The translations under genes were made by a program, and so were the position numbers. Below are positions 18,369 through 27,704 of a DNA stretch of 64,000 nt, piece after piece (positions within the stretch are counted from its first letter, which is position 1; the number at the start of each line of letters is the position of its first letter). Source of the DNA: Streptomyces sp. NA02950 (GTDB lineage Bacteria; Actinomycetota; Actinomycetes; Streptomycetales; Streptomycetaceae); the NCBI RefSeq assembly GCF_013364155.1, contig NZ_CP054916.1:4523001-4587000 (forward strand), given 5' to 3'. The notes beneath the pieces are model-generated. The model did no database searches, was not told the DNA's origin, and was given only the letters and a program-made list of their open reading frames with translations.

Positions 18369-20012
18369 ATGAGCCAGCAGGGCGCACCAGGCCGGTACCA
18401 GGGTCAGTCCCTGGCGAACGGCCGCTACGAGCTTCGTGACCTGCTGGGCGAAGGTGGCATGGCCTCCGTGCACCTGGCCTACGACACGGTGCTGGACCGC
18501 CAGGTCGCCATCAAGACCCTCCACACCGAGCTGGGACGTGAGCAGTCCTTCCGGGAGCGTTTCCGCCGCGAGGCGCAGTCTGTTGCGAAGCTCACGCACA
18601 CCAATATCGTCTCGGTATTCGATACGGGCGAGGACTCCGTCGACGGCTCGCTGATGCCGTACATCGTGATGGAGTACGTCGAAGGCCAGCCGCTGCGTTC
18701 GGTTCTGGACGCAGATGTCCGCCAATACGGCGCGATGCCGACCGAAAAGGCGCTGAAAATCACCGCTGACGTGCTGGCGGCCCTGGAGATCAGCCACGAA
18801 ATGGGCCTGGTCCACCGGGACATCAAGCCCGGTAACGTGATGATGACCAAACGTAATGTGGTCAAAGTCATGGACTTCGGCATCGCCCGCGCCATGCAGT
18901 CCGGTGTGACCTCCATGACCCAGACCGGCATGGTCGTGGGCACCCCGCAGTACCTCTCCCCCGAGCAGGCGCTCGGCCGCGGCGTGGACGCCCGCAGCGA
19001 CCTGTACTCGGTCGGCATCATGCTCTTCGAGCTGCTGACCGGGCGGCTGCCCTTCGACGCGGACTCCCCGCTGGCCATCGCCTACGCGCATGTCCAGGAG
19101 GAGCCGGTCGCGCCGTCCACGATCAACCAGTCCATCCCCCCGGCGGTGGACGCCCTGGTCGCCCGTGCGCTGAAGAAGAACCCGAACGAGCGCTTCCCCA
19201 CCGCCGAGGCGATGCGCGACGAATGCGCCCGGGTCTCCCGCACCGGCCAGACCGGCGCCTCGCCGATCATCATCAGCGGCGGCCCGCCGGCCCGCAGCGG
19301 CTCCGGCGTCGGCTCGGCGGTCTTCCCGCCGGTCGACCAGCAGCAGGCCACCGCGGGCCTGGGCGGCGTCCAGACGCCCTACCAGCCGCCGCAGGCACAG
19401 CCCACCGGCCAGTTCGGCGCCTTCGGCCCGTCCACCCCGCCGCCCACCCAGGTGAGCCAGCAGGGCTTCCAGGCTCCGGCACCCGCCTACACCGGCGGTG
19501 CCTCCACCCCGCCGCCGTACAACCTCGGGTCCACCCCGCCCCCGACGCCTTCGGGCGGGGGCGGCGGCAGCAACAAGCGCGTGATCATAGGCTCCGCGGT
19601 CGTCGCGGCGATCGCGGTGCTCGCCCTGGTCCTGGTGATCGCCCTCAGCGGCGGTGGCGGGGGCTCGGAGGACGACGAGAGCAAGAAGCCCAGCAAGAAG
19701 CCCACCGCGACCCCCTCGGGCTTCCGGATGGGCAACAAGAACATGACCATCGACCCCGAGAAGTGCACGGACGCGTACGAGAACTCCGAGGAGAAGGGCA
19801 CCTACTCGGTGCCCGACTTCCAGAACAAGTACATCGACTCCGTCAAGAAGTGCATCCAGAAGGCGGGTTGGAAGTACCGGGTCACCACCGAGGACGAGAA
19901 CCTCTGGGGCAAGGGCACCGTCCTCAACTACACCTTCCGGAACTACGAGCCGTACGACCCGGACACGGACACCATCGAGCTGACCGTCTCCACCGGTATG
20001 CCGGACGACTGA
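18369..20012 (+). CDS. Membrane Ser/Thr protein kinase 2 with PASTA-like tail
   Basis: The product has 547 residues. The kinase domain (about 20-280) has GEGGMASVHLAYD, VAIKTLH, HRDIKPGNVMM, KVMDFGIAR and VVGTPQYLSPEQ. A Pro/Gln-rich linker leads to a transmembrane helix (VIIGSAVVAAIAVLALVLVIAL). The last 65 residues (VPDFQNKYIDSVKKCIQKAGWKY...) resemble a single divergent PASTA domain, which may sense cell-wall fragments. Its paralogue lies divergently at 16481-18058. A 15-bp hairpin follows the gene. Confidence 0.92.
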   Translation: MSQQGAPGRYQGQSLANGRYELRDLLGEGGMASVHLAYDTVLDRQVAIKTLHTELGREQSFRERFRREAQSVAKLTHTNIVSVFDTGEDSVDGSLMPYIVMEYVEGQPLRSVLDADVRQYGAMPTEKALKITADVLAALEISHEMGLVHRDIKPGNVMMTKRNVVKVMDFGIARAMQSGVTSMTQTGMVVGTPQYLSPEQALGRGVDARSDLYSVGIMLFELLTGRLPFDADSPLAIAYAHVQEEPVAPSTINQSIPPAVDALVARALKKNPNERFPTAEAMRDECARVSRTGQTGASPIIISGGPPARSGSGVGSAVFPPVDQQQATAGLGGVQTPYQPPQAQPTGQFGAFGPSTPPPTQVSQQGFQAPAPAYTGGASTPPPYNLGSTPPPTPSGGGGGSNKRVIIGSAVVAAIAVLALVLVIALSGGGGGSEDDESKKPSKKPTATPSGFRMGNKNMTIDPEKCTDAYENSEEKGTYSVPDFQNKYIDSVKKCIQKAGWKYRVTTEDENLWGKGTVLNYTFRNYEPYDPDTDTIELTVSTGMPDD

Positions 20013-20055
20013 TCCCGCTCACCGGCCCGACGGCCGCCTGACAGTCCTCACATCG

Positions 20056-20097
20056 CCGCGAAGCCGGTCCGCCGACCCAGGTGGACCGGCTTCGCGG
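20056..20097 (+). terminator. 15-bp hairpin terminator
   Basis: The perfect stem 20056-20070/20083-20097 has a 12-nt loop and lies 44 bp after the kinase 2 stop. The 20013-20269 gap holds no other recognisable feature. Confidence 0.75.
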
Positions 20098-20269
20098 CCG
20101 TCGGCGCACCGCTCCCGGCCGCGCCCGGGCCGTCAGCTTGGGCACCGCGGCGTCCGGGGCGGCCTTAGCGACCGCCAGGCGCACGCCGCGGCGGCACGGA
20201 CATACGGCGGCGGGCCGCCCCGGGCACTCGTCCCGGGACGGCCCGCCACGCGCTGAGCCGCTGAAACCG

Positions 20270-20833
20270 CTAGAGATACGGGCCGGAACGGGCACCGCCG
20301 TGCTGCGGCCCGACCTCGCCCTCCTCGGGCAGGCCGACACCCGGGGGCAGCGCCCGGCGCATCTGCTCCAGCTGGGCCCGCGCCGCCATCTGCTGGGCGA
20401 AAAGCGTCGTCTGGATGCCGTGGAACAGTCCCTCCAGCCAGCCGACCAACTGCGCCTGGGCGATGCGCAGTTCCGCCTCGGTGGGCACCACCTCGTCCGT
20501 GAACGGCAGCGACAGCCGCTCCAGCTCCTCGATCAGCTCGGGCGCCAGCCCGTCCTCCAGCTCCTTGACCGAACTGGAGTGGATCTCCTTGAGCCGGACC
20601 CGGCTGGCTTCGTCGAGAGGTGCCGCCCGGACTTCCTCCAGAAGCTGCTTGATCATGCTGCCGATCCGCATGACCTTCGCCGGCTGTTCGACCATGTCCG
20701 TCACGGGAACCTCGCGCGACTCGTCGTCATCACTGCCCTCGCCAGGAGTGACACCGCCGAGCGCCATGCCGTCCGGACCGACCACCAGGACGTGCGGGCT
20801 CTCCTGCGAGCGTTCGTTCATCGGCTGGTTCAT
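20270..20833 (-). CDS. bpa: Bacterial proteasome activator (Bpa/PafE, DUF2587)
   Basis: The product has 187 residues from the ATG at 20833 (MNQPMNERSQ...); a frame extension to 20857 and an ATG at 20821 are alternatives. The four-helix region KVMRIGSMIKQLLEEVRAAP through LEGLFHGIQTTLFAQQMAARAQLEQMRRALPPG is the hallmark of Bpa, the ATP-independent ring that opens the actinobacterial 20S proteasome. The C-terminus ends GPYL, close to the GQYL gate-docking motif known for the mycobacterial protein. No proteasome genes are in the window. Confidence 0.9.
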   Translation of the reverse strand: MNQPMNERSQESPHVLVVGPDGMALGGVTPGEGSDDDESREVPVTDMVEQPAKVMRIGSMIKQLLEEVRAAPLDEASRVRLKEIHSSSVKELEDGLAPELIEELERLSLPFTDEVVPTEAELRIAQAQLVGWLEGLFHGIQTTLFAQQMAARAQLEQMRRALPPGVGLPEEGEVGPQHGGARSGPYL

Positions 20834-20909
20834 ACCCCCATTGTTCCGCACCGGCACCCCGGGCGGGGGCAGAGGGGCCCGGTCCGCCGCGGATCCCGGG
20901 GGCGGGCGC

Positions 20910-21362
20910 TCACTGACGGCGCAGCCGCAACCCCAGAAACGCCAGTCCCAGCCCGAGCCCGGTCAGCGCGAGACCGGTGCCCAGCGGCAGCACCCGCATC
21001 GCCCGGTCGCCGGGCTCGGCCGCGGTACGCCGCGTCTCGTAACGGTGCTCCGACGGCGCCAGTTCCCGGGCCATCGGCGGCTCACCCGTCTCCGGGACCG
21101 TCAGGGAGGACGGCGTCCAGCGGGGCACCAGCTGCCACGACGAGGCGCCCTCCCCCTCCTCGCTCACCCCGCCCGGGACGTCCTCGCCCGGGGGCGAGGA
21201 CGCGGGCGGATCGGTCCGGCCCGGATGGGTACGGCCCTCCCCGGCGCGGGTACCCGCCAGCCCGCCGTCGTCGGCCTGCGCCACGGGGGCCGCCGACAGT
21301 ACGGCCCCCGCCAGCAGGAGCGCGGCGGGCAGGGTGCGGAACGCAGGGTTCACGGTCGTCAC
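20910..21362 (-). CDS. Secreted, C-terminally anchored hypothetical protein
   Basis: The product has 150 residues. The N-terminus is a signal peptide (LPAALLLAGAVLSAAPVAQA, cleavage likely after AQA). The middle is Gly/Glu/Pro-rich and disordered. The C-terminus is one hydrophobic helix (GTGLALTGLGLGLAFLGLRL) followed by Arg-Arg-Gln. There is no LPxTG. It looks like a small surface protein held by its C-terminal helix, and no homologous family is recognised. Confidence 0.65.
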   Translation of the reverse strand: MTTVNPAFRTLPAALLLAGAVLSAAPVAQADDGGLAGTRAGEGRTHPGRTDPPASSPPGEDVPGGVSEEGEGASSWQLVPRWTPSSLTVPETGEPPMARELAPSEHRYETRRTAAEPGDRAMRVLPLGTGLALTGLGLGLAFLGLRLRRQ

Positions 21363-21457
21363 TCTCCCGTGCCGAACCAGTGTGCAACGGGTTCAGATTC
21401 ACATGGAGCCATAAACCAGGCATTCCAGGCGCCGCTGTACGGGTCCCCTCCCTGACC

Positions 21458-22435
21458 TCAGACCGTGAGCAGCACCTTGCCCACATGCTCACTGGAGTCC
21501 AGCAGCCGGTGGGCCTCCGCGGCCTCCCGCATCGGGATCGTCCGGTCCACGATCGGACGGACCCGGCCACCGCTGATCAGCGGCCAGACATGCTCCCGCA
21601 CCGCCGCGACGATCGCCGCCTTCTGCGCCAGCGAGCGGCCCCGCAGCCCGGTGGCCATCACCGCACAGCTCTTGGCCAGCAGGGTGGCGAGGTTCAGCTC
21701 GGCCTTCACCCCGCCCTGCAAGCCGATGATCGCCAACCGGCCGTTCACGGCGAGCGTCTCCACGTTCCGGGCGAGGTACTTGGCGCCGACGATGTCCAGG
21801 ATGACGTCCGCCCCCGCGCCGTCGGTGCCCCGGCGCACCTCCTCCACGAAGTCCTGCTCGCGGTAGTTGATGAGGATGTCGGCCCCCAGCTCACCGCAGG
21901 CCGCCAGCTTCTCCGCACTCCCCGCGGTCGCGGCGACCCGCGCCCCGACCGCCTTGGCGAGCTGGATCGCCATGGTGCCGATTCCGCTGGAACCACCGTG
22001 CACCAACAGCGTCTCGCCGGGCCGCAGATGGGAGATCATGAAGACGTTCGACCAAACGGTGGCGGTCACTTCGGGCAGCGCCGCCGCGGTGACCAGGTCG
22101 ACCTCCTCCGGCACCGGCAGCACCTGCCCCGACGGGACCACCACCCGCTCCGCGTATCCGCCGCCCGCGAGCAGTGCGCACACCTCGTCCCCCACCGCCC
22201 ATCCGGTGGCCCCGGGGCCCACCGCGGCGATCCGGCCCGAGCACTCGAGACCGGGGTGGAGCGAGGCACCGGGCGGCGGCGGATAGACGCCCTGACGTTG
22301 CAACAGATCGGCACGGTTGACACCACTGGCCACCACATCGATGAGGACTTCCCCCTCACCGGGTTCCGGATCGGGCACCTCCGCCCATACGAGTGCTTCC
22401 GGGCCCCCGGGTTCAGGAATCGTGATCGCATGCAT
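21458..22435 (-). CDS. Zinc-type alcohol dehydrogenase-like/quinone oxidoreductase (MDR)
   Basis: The ATG at 22435 (MHAITIPEPGGPEALVW...) gives 325 residues. A GTG at 22462, overlapping the upstream stop (GTGA), is an alternative. The order is a GroES-like domain with SGVNRADLLQRQG, then a Rossmann domain with VHGGSSGIGTMAIQLAKAVGA. It lacks the Cys/His set of zinc ADHs and matches the quinone oxidoreductase/PIG3 group (NADPH:quinone reductase-like). It is coupled to the K+ channel gene, and the order channel-oxidoreductase may reflect membrane or redox homeostasis. Confidence 0.85.
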   Translation of the reverse strand: MHAITIPEPGGPEALVWAEVPDPEPGEGEVLIDVVASGVNRADLLQRQGVYPPPPGASLHPGLECSGRIAAVGPGATGWAVGDEVCALLAGGGYAERVVVPSGQVLPVPEEVDLVTAAALPEVTATVWSNVFMISHLRPGETLLVHGGSSGIGTMAIQLAKAVGARVAATAGSAEKLAACGELGADILINYREQDFVEEVRRGTDGAGADVILDIVGAKYLARNVETLAVNGRLAIIGLQGGVKAELNLATLLAKSCAVMATGLRGRSLAQKAAIVAAVREHVWPLISGGRVRPIVDRTIPMREAAEAHRLLDSSEHVGKVLLTV

Positions 22436-22458
22436 GGCCGCGAGGCTACTCCCGCCGC

Positions 22459-23517
22459 TCACTCCTCCGGCGGCGTCGGCGCGCGCACGATCGTGATCAG
22501 CCGGTCGGCCGCCTGGAGCGGACTCGCGTCCGGGTCGTCGTACGCCAGCAGCCGATGGCCGCGCCGCACCGACACCACCAGGTCGTCCGTGTCCCGCACC
22601 GAACGGCCCACCTCCGCCTTGACCACCGTCCGCTCCACCAGGTCAAGACCGCTGCCCTGCTGGATCAGATCCTCGATGACCGCGCCCGCGGTCGGACTCT
22701 GCACGCTCATCCCCAGCAGCCGGCCCGCCGCGCTCGCGCTCGTGATCACCGCGTCGGCGCCCGACTGGCGCAGCAGCGGAGCGTTCTCCTCCTCCCGCAC
22801 CGCCGCCACGATGTTGGCACGCTTGTTGAGCTGCCGGGCGGTGAGCGTGACCAGCACCGCGGTGTCGTCCCGCTGCGTCGCGATCACGAACTGCCGGGCA
22901 CGCTGCGCCTCCGCCCGCAACAGCACATCGCTGCGCGTCGCATCGCCCACCACCCCCGCGAATCCGTCCGCGTTGGCCGCCTCGATCACCTTGTGGTTGG
23001 GGTCGACCACCACCACCTGGTCCTTGCGCAGCCCGGTCGCGCAGAGCGTCTGCACGGCGGACCGCCCCTTCGTCCCGAAGCCCACGACAACGGTGTGATC
23101 GCGCAAGGCGGACCTCCAGCGGTTCAAGCGGTACTGCTCGCGGGTGCGTTCGGCCAGGACCTCGAGCGTGGTGCCGACCAGGATGATCAGGAAGATCACG
23201 CGGAGCGGGGTGACCAGCAGGATGTTGCTGAGCCGTGCGCTGTCGCTGTACGGGACGATGTCGCCGTAACCGGTGGTGGACAGCGTGACGGTCGAGTAGT
23301 ACACGGCGTCCAGGAAGTCGACGTGCTCATCGGAGTTGTCGTGGTACCCGGCGCGGTCGGTGTACACGATGACCACGGTCAGCACCATCACGAACAGCGC
23401 GAGCAGCAGTCTGCGGACGACCTGGCGCAGCGGGCCCGCGGGGAAGTGGGGCAGGCGGACCCGGTGACTGGCGTCCTCGGGGGTGCGGGCGGCCGCGTCC
23501 TGGCTGGGCAGCTTCAC
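22459..23517 (-). CDS. Potassium channel with TrkA-N (RCK) domain
   Basis: The product has 352 residues. An N-terminal membrane helix, a pore loop with selectivity filter TLSTTGYGD, and a second helix form a two-TM K+ channel. From about residue 125 onward, an RCK/TrkA-N Rossmann domain begins with TVVVGFGTKGRSAVQTL, followed by a TrkA-C-like end. Such channels gate on NAD(H), Ca2+ or nucleotides. The GTG start overlaps the moeA stop and its own stop overlaps the next frame, so it lies in a tightly coupled four-gene run (mobA-moeA-channel-oxidoreductase). Confidence 0.88.
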   Translation of the reverse strand: MKLPSQDAAARTPEDASHRVRLPHFPAGPLRQVVRRLLLALFVMVLTVVIVYTDRAGYHDNSDEHVDFLDAVYYSTVTLSTTGYGDIVPYSDSARLSNILLVTPLRVIFLIILVGTTLEVLAERTREQYRLNRWRSALRDHTVVVGFGTKGRSAVQTLCATGLRKDQVVVVDPNHKVIEAANADGFAGVVGDATRSDVLLRAEAQRARQFVIATQRDDTAVLVTLTARQLNKRANIVAAVREEENAPLLRQSGADAVITSASAAGRLLGMSVQSPTAGAVIEDLIQQGSGLDLVERTVVKAEVGRSVRDTDDLVVSVRRGHRLLAYDDPDASPLQAADRLITIVRAPTPPEE

Positions 23518-25214
23518 GCGGGGGCCTCCGGGGTGGGTATGCCGTCTTCGTCATCGGATGCGCCGCTGGCTCGGGTCCCGGCGGGTGTGCCGCCGTACCC
23601 TCCCGGCCAGGGCAGCGCCAGCACCTCCGCCTCGTCGTCGCGCTCCGCACCGCCCGGCGGGATCACCGCGAGACCGTCCGCCGCGGCGATACCGCGCAGC
23701 ATCGCCGGACCGTTGAACCGGAGCGGAAGCGCCGCCCCGCGCCGGAACGCCACGGGCACCAGCCGGGTGTCCACCGGATGCCCGTGCACGGCGGCGGCCA
23801 GCGGCATCCGGCGCGGCTCGACCGCCGGGCGCGCCCCGAGCGTGCGCAGCAGCGGCTCGGCGAGCGTCAGCAGACCGGAGACGGCGGCCAGCGGATTGCC
23901 CGGCAGACCGACCAGATGCCGCCCGGGCGCGAGCCGCGCCAGCAGCATCGGATGACCGGGGCGTACCCGCACCCCGTCCACCAGCAGCTTCGCGCCCAGA
24001 CGGCGCAGCGTGGGGTGCACATGGTCCACCGGTCCGGCCGCGGTGCCGCCGGTCGTGACGATCACGTCGGCGGTCGACTCCGCCACGGCCGCGTGGACCG
24101 TGTCGGCGTCGTCGGCCAGTCGGCGGGTCTCCGACACCTCGGCGCCGAGCGCCCGCAGCCACGGGCCGACCATGGGGCCCAGCGCGTCCCGGATCCTGTC
24201 GTCCCGGGGGCGCCCCTCGGCCAGCAGTTCGTCGCCGAGAACCAGCACCTCGACGCGCGGGCCGCGGACGGTGGCCAGCTCGTCGTAGCCGGAGGCGGCC
24301 GCGAGCCCCAGCACGGCGGGGGTGATCGGGGTGCCCGGGGACAGCAGATGATCGCCGCTGCGGCACTCCTGGCCACGGGTCCGGATGTCCTGGCCGAGGC
24401 CGACGGGGTGGGCGGGGGCTGCGTGGAGCCAGCCGTCGCCGGTGTCGGTGCCGTACTCGGAGCGCAGGACGGCGGTGGTGCCGGGCGGGATCCGGGCGCC
24501 GGTGGCGATGCGGACGGCGTGCCCGTCGGGGAGCGGGGCGGCTTCGGCGTGCCCGGCGAGTATCCCGTGCTCGCCGTGTTCCCGCGGGTGCGCGGACTCG
24601 GGGGTGGGAAGCCGCCAGGGCCCGGGACCGGCGAGGGCCCAGCCGTCCATGGCGGAGGTGTCGAACGGCGGGAGGTCGGTGAGGGCGGCGAGGGGCTCGG
24701 CGAGGACATGCCCGAGGGCCTCACCGAGCGGCCGTACGACCGTGACGGGCGCGGTGGCAGCGGCGGCGGCACCCGCGGTGGCGCGGGCGTCGGACCAGGT
24801 ACGGGGGGTGGTGGGGGTATCGGGGTTGTCTTCCGCGCGCGGGTCCGGGGCCTCCGCGGCGGGGGTCCTGGACCGTCTGTCTCTGGCGCCGGTGCCCTCG
24901 GACGCGGGGTCGTCCGGAGACTGGCGCCACACAGGTACGAGAGCGTCCAGGACCCCCGCCCCTGCGTCCCCGTCCCCTCCCGACGACTGGCGGCCGCGCC
25001 CCGGTGGCGGCTTCCGGTGCCGGGCGGATGGGGTCTCGCGGTCCGGGGGCGTACGTCCCTGGGCGAGGTCGAGGGCGGGGCTGGCCCAGTCGCGTTCCGC
25101 GTGGTCGTCCTCGGCCGCGGCCGCGGTCGTCTCACGCTCGTTGGCCAGCGCCAGCGCCTCGTCGACCTCGCGGTCGAGCGCCTCGTCGTCCCCCGCCCGG
25201 TCGCGCCGCGTCAT
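23514..25214 (-). CDS. moeA: MoeA-like molybdopterin molybdotransferase with long N-terminal extension
   Basis: The product has 566 residues, against about 400 for typical MoeA. The catalytic part starts near 155 and has DTSAMDGWALAG, then VLVLGDELLAEG with VTTGGTAAGPVDHV (the MoCF domain) and VGLPGNPLAAVSG. It should insert molybdate into adenylylated molybdopterin. The first 150 residues are charged low-complexity sequence (EREDTAAAAEDDHAERDW-like, PDRETPSARHRKPPPG) with no visible fold. Its ATG overlaps the mobA-like stop (ATGA), consistent with a shared Moco role. The upstream extension could be partly mis-annotated, but no better start is evident. Confidence 0.82.
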   Translation of the reverse strand: MTRRDRAGDDEALDREVDEALALANERETTAAAAEDDHAERDWASPALDLAQGRTPPDRETPSARHRKPPPGRGRQSSGGDGDAGAGVLDALVPVWRQSPDDPASEGTGARDRRSRTPAAEAPDPRAEDNPDTPTTPRTWSDARATAGAAAAATAPVTVVRPLGEALGHVLAEPLAALTDLPPFDTSAMDGWALAGPGPWRLPTPESAHPREHGEHGILAGHAEAAPLPDGHAVRIATGARIPPGTTAVLRSEYGTDTGDGWLHAAPAHPVGLGQDIRTRGQECRSGDHLLSPGTPITPAVLGLAAASGYDELATVRGPRVEVLVLGDELLAEGRPRDDRIRDALGPMVGPWLRALGAEVSETRRLADDADTVHAAVAESTADVIVTTGGTAAGPVDHVHPTLRRLGAKLLVDGVRVRPGHPMLLARLAPGRHLVGLPGNPLAAVSGLLTLAEPLLRTLGARPAVEPRRMPLAAAVHGHPVDTRLVPVAFRRGAALPLRFNGPAMLRGIAAADGLAVIPPGGAERDDEAEVLALPWPGGYGGTPAGTRASGASDDEDGIPTPEAPA

Positions 25215-26062
25215 CCCGCCGACTGCTCCGGTGTCCCGGCCTCATCGGCCCAACGAGCGGCCAGCGCCGACGCCTTGCGCATCGCGTCGGCCAGCGCCTC
25301 GGATCCGCCGCCCCGCTGGGCCGCGGCATAGCCGACGAGGAAGGTGGTCAGGGGGGCGGCGGGCCGGGCCACTCCGTGCGCGGCGTCCCGGGCCAGGTCG
25401 AGCAGGGCGGTGGTGTCGACATCGAGGTCGACCCCGAGTTCGGCCTTGACCGCGGCGATCCATTCATCCAACACGACTCCATGCTCCCTGATCCGCGCGC
25501 GGGCTGTTGTGATGTCTTCCCAGGTGTCGCAGTCGAAGGAAGCGGTGGGGTGGTGGACGAGGCCGAGCGACAGCTCGGAGGTGAGCAGACGGAGCGGAAG
25601 GCCGGAGAGACCGCCGTGCTCGGCCGCGAGGAGCGCGATCTCGCGCCGCAGCGGCTCGGCGCGGTAGGCGGCGACCAGGGGCTGCTCACGTCCGCCGGAG
25701 TCGGTGAGCACCGCGCCATCGGCCTCCTCGGCGCCGGTGAGCAGGGCTTTTACGGTCTCGGAGGTGAGGAACGGCAGATCGGCGGAGAGGACGAGGACAA
25801 CGGGTGCGGTGGTCTGCCGTACGCCCGCGTCAAGGGCGGCGACCGGTCCGCCGCCCGGCGGCTCCTCCCGCGCCCAGCGGACGGGGCGGGCGGTCGGCCT
25901 GCGCGGTCCGACGACCACGGTCTCCCCCGCCTCCCGGCAGACGGCCAGCACCCGGTCGAGCAGAGCCCGTCCACCCACCCGCAAGGCGGGCTTGTCCGCC
26001 CCACCGAGCCGCCGCGCGGCGCCCCCGGCCAGGATCACAGCGTCATACGCACCTGGAGTCAC
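25211..26062 (-). CDS. mobA: MobA-like NTP transferase fused to a DUF6457-type domain
   Basis: The product has 283 residues from a GTG. Residues 1-195 have the MobA nucleotidyltransferase signatures: VILAGGAARRLGGADKPALRVGG (nucleotide loop and Lys), VVVGPRRP and VLSADLPFL. The C-terminal 85 residues (LDEWIAAVKAELGVD..., TTFLVGYAAAQRGGG) are a helical domain found in actinobacteria as DUF6457, alone or fused as here. MobA attaches GMP to Mo-molybdopterin. It is coupled to moeA. Confidence 0.85.
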   Translation of the reverse strand: MTPGAYDAVILAGGAARRLGGADKPALRVGGRALLDRVLAVCREAGETVVVGPRRPTARPVRWAREEPPGGGPVAALDAGVRQTTAPVVLVLSADLPFLTSETVKALLTGAEEADGAVLTDSGGREQPLVAAYRAEPLRREIALLAAEHGGLSGLPLRLLTSELSLGLVHHPTASFDCDTWEDITTARARIREHGVVLDEWIAAVKAELGVDLDVDTTALLDLARDAAHGVARPAAPLTTFLVGYAAAQRGGGSEALADAMRKASALAARWADEAGTPEQSAG

Positions 26063-26183
26063 CCCACGAGTATCGCCCGATCAGCCCTCGCCGCCCCCAC
26101 CCCCACCGGCGCACAGGCGCACCGGGCAGGACAGCCGACCCGGAGGGGCGACCGCCGACGAGCCGTGAGGGGACCGGGTCGCG

Positions 26184-26227
26184 GCGGTGGGGTCCTGGAC
26201 GCTGTCAACGGTCCAGGGCCCCGCCGC
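26184..26227 (-). terminator. Terminator of the second bkd operon
   Basis: A 17-bp stem with two G-U pairs (26184-26200/26211-26227) and a 10-nt loop lies 65 bp past the E2 stop on the minus strand. The rest of the 26063-26291 gap has no recognisable feature apart from the mobA promoter, which must lie there. Confidence 0.6.
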
Positions 26228-26291
26228 GGAGGCCCCGGACCCGCACCCGAACCACGGACCCACCGCGCACCCACGCCCACCCGCACCCCGG

Positions 26292-27704
26292 CTACAGCCC
26301 CCGCAGCAGCACCATCGGCCGCTCCACGCAATCGGCCACATACCGCAGGAACCCCCCGGCCGTCCCTCCGTCGCACACCCGGTGGTCGAACGTGAACGAC
26401 AGCTGCACCACGTGCCGCACCGCGAGCTCCCCCTCGTGCACCCACGGCTTCGGGACGATCCGGCCGACGCCGAGCATCGCCGCCTCCGGGTGGTTGATGA
26501 TCGGCGTCGATCCGTCGACCCCGAAGACGCCGTAGTTGTTGAGGGTGAACGTGCCCCCCGTCAGCTCGGCCGGGGCGAGCGAACCCGCGCGGGCGGCCTC
26601 GGTCAGCCGGGCGATCTCCGCGGAGAGCCCTTCGACGCTGCGGGCATGCGCAGTGCGGACGACCGGTACGACCAGCCCCCGATCCGTCTGCGCCGCGAAG
26701 CCGAGGTGCACATCGGCGAGCCGGACGATCTCCCGGCTCTCCATGTCCACCGTGGCGTTGAGCTCGGGGTAACGGGCAAGCGCCGCCGTGCAGATACGGG
26801 CCAGGACGGCGAGCAGGGAGACCTTGGGGCCACCGGCGGCGTTCATGGCGGCACGGGCGGCGAGCAGTTCCGTGGCGTCGGCGTCCACCCAGCAGGTGGC
26901 GTCGGGGATCTCCCGACGGCTCCGCGCCAGCTTGTCGGCGGCCAGGCCCCGCACACCCCGCAGCGGAACGCGCTCCTCCCGCACCGCGGGACCCGAGGTC
27001 ACGTCCGGACCGTCCGCGACAACGCCGCCCACCGCGGCGCCGTCCGCAGCAAGGCCGTCCTCCGCAAGGCCGTCCGCCGCCGGCCCCCGCACCGCCCGCT
27101 CGACGTCGGCACGCATGATGAGCCCATCGGGCCCGGAGCCGGTGAGCCCGCGCAGATCGAGACCGTGTTCCCGGGCGAGCCGCCGCACCAGCGGCGAGAT
27201 CACAGGGATGGGCCCTTGGAGACGCCGCTCATCCCCCACGACGACCGGCCGGGAAACGGCATCGGCACCGGCACCGGCGGAGACGGCGGCCGAGGGGACG
27301 GCGCCGGGCCGTACCCGGCGGCGGCGCGCGGCCGGGGCGGTCGTGCCGTACCCGACGAGCACATTGCCCGACCCACCCTCAGAGGCGGCCCCACCGGAGC
27401 CAGAACCACCGCCCGCAGAACCACCGGAAACCGCGGAACCACCACCCGTATCCGCCCCCTCCGGAACGGCGACGGTGAGCAGCGGCGCCCCCACCGGCAT
27501 CTCGGTGCCCTCCTCGCCGAAGCGGGCGGTGACCACCCCGCCGTACGGGCAGGGCACATCCACCATGGCCTTGGCGGTCTCGACCTCAACGACCGGCTGG
27601 TCGATGGCGACAACATCGCCGACCTGCACCAGCCACCGCACGATCTCCGCTCCGGTGAGCCCCTCCCCCAGATCCGGAAGGGTGAACTCCCGCACCACAG
27701 CCAT
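26292..27704 (-). CDS. bkdC: Branched-chain 2-oxoacid dehydrogenase E2, copy 2
   Basis: The ATG at 27704 overlaps the E1beta stop (TGATG) and gives 470 residues; the longer frame to 27869 is not used. The order is a lipoyl domain with K45 in VETAKAMVDV, a Gly/Ala/Ser linker, a subunit-binding domain (SPLVRRLAREHGLDLRGLTGSG), then a catalytic domain with FTFDHRVCDGGTAGG. It differs clearly from copy 1, so this is an old paralogue rather than a recent duplication. Substrate preference cannot be read from sequence. The promoter context links it to phenylacetate genes. Confidence 0.92.
   Translation of the reverse strand: MAVVREFTLPDLGEGLTGAEIVRWLVQVGDVVAIDQPVVEVETAKAMVDVPCPYGGVVTARFGEEGTEMPVGAPLLTVAVPEGADTGGGSAVSGGSAGGGSGSGGAASEGGSGNVLVGYGTTAPAARRRRVRPGAVPSAAVSAGAGADAVSRPVVVGDERRLQGPIPVISPLVRRLAREHGLDLRGLTGSGPDGLIMRADVERAVRGPAADGLAEDGLAADGAAVGGVVADGPDVTSGPAVREERVPLRGVRGLAADKLARSRREIPDATCWVDADATELLAARAAMNAAGGPKVSLLAVLARICTAALARYPELNATVDMESREIVRLADVHLGFAAQTDRGLVVPVVRTAHARSVEGLSAEIARLTEAARAGSLAPAELTGGTFTLNNYGVFGVDGSTPIINHPEAAMLGVGRIVPKPWVHEGELAVRHVVQLSFTFDHRVCDGGTAGGFLRYVADCVERPMVLLRGL

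Noticed and set aside
20081..23098. A 1005-codon plus-strand open frame
   Set aside because: It runs antisense to the bpa, membrane-protein, oxidoreductase and channel genes, has Arg/Pro/His-rich noise composition, and shows no motifs. It is a GC-bias shadow, as are most long antisense frames here (for example 10745-12277 and 43484-45883).
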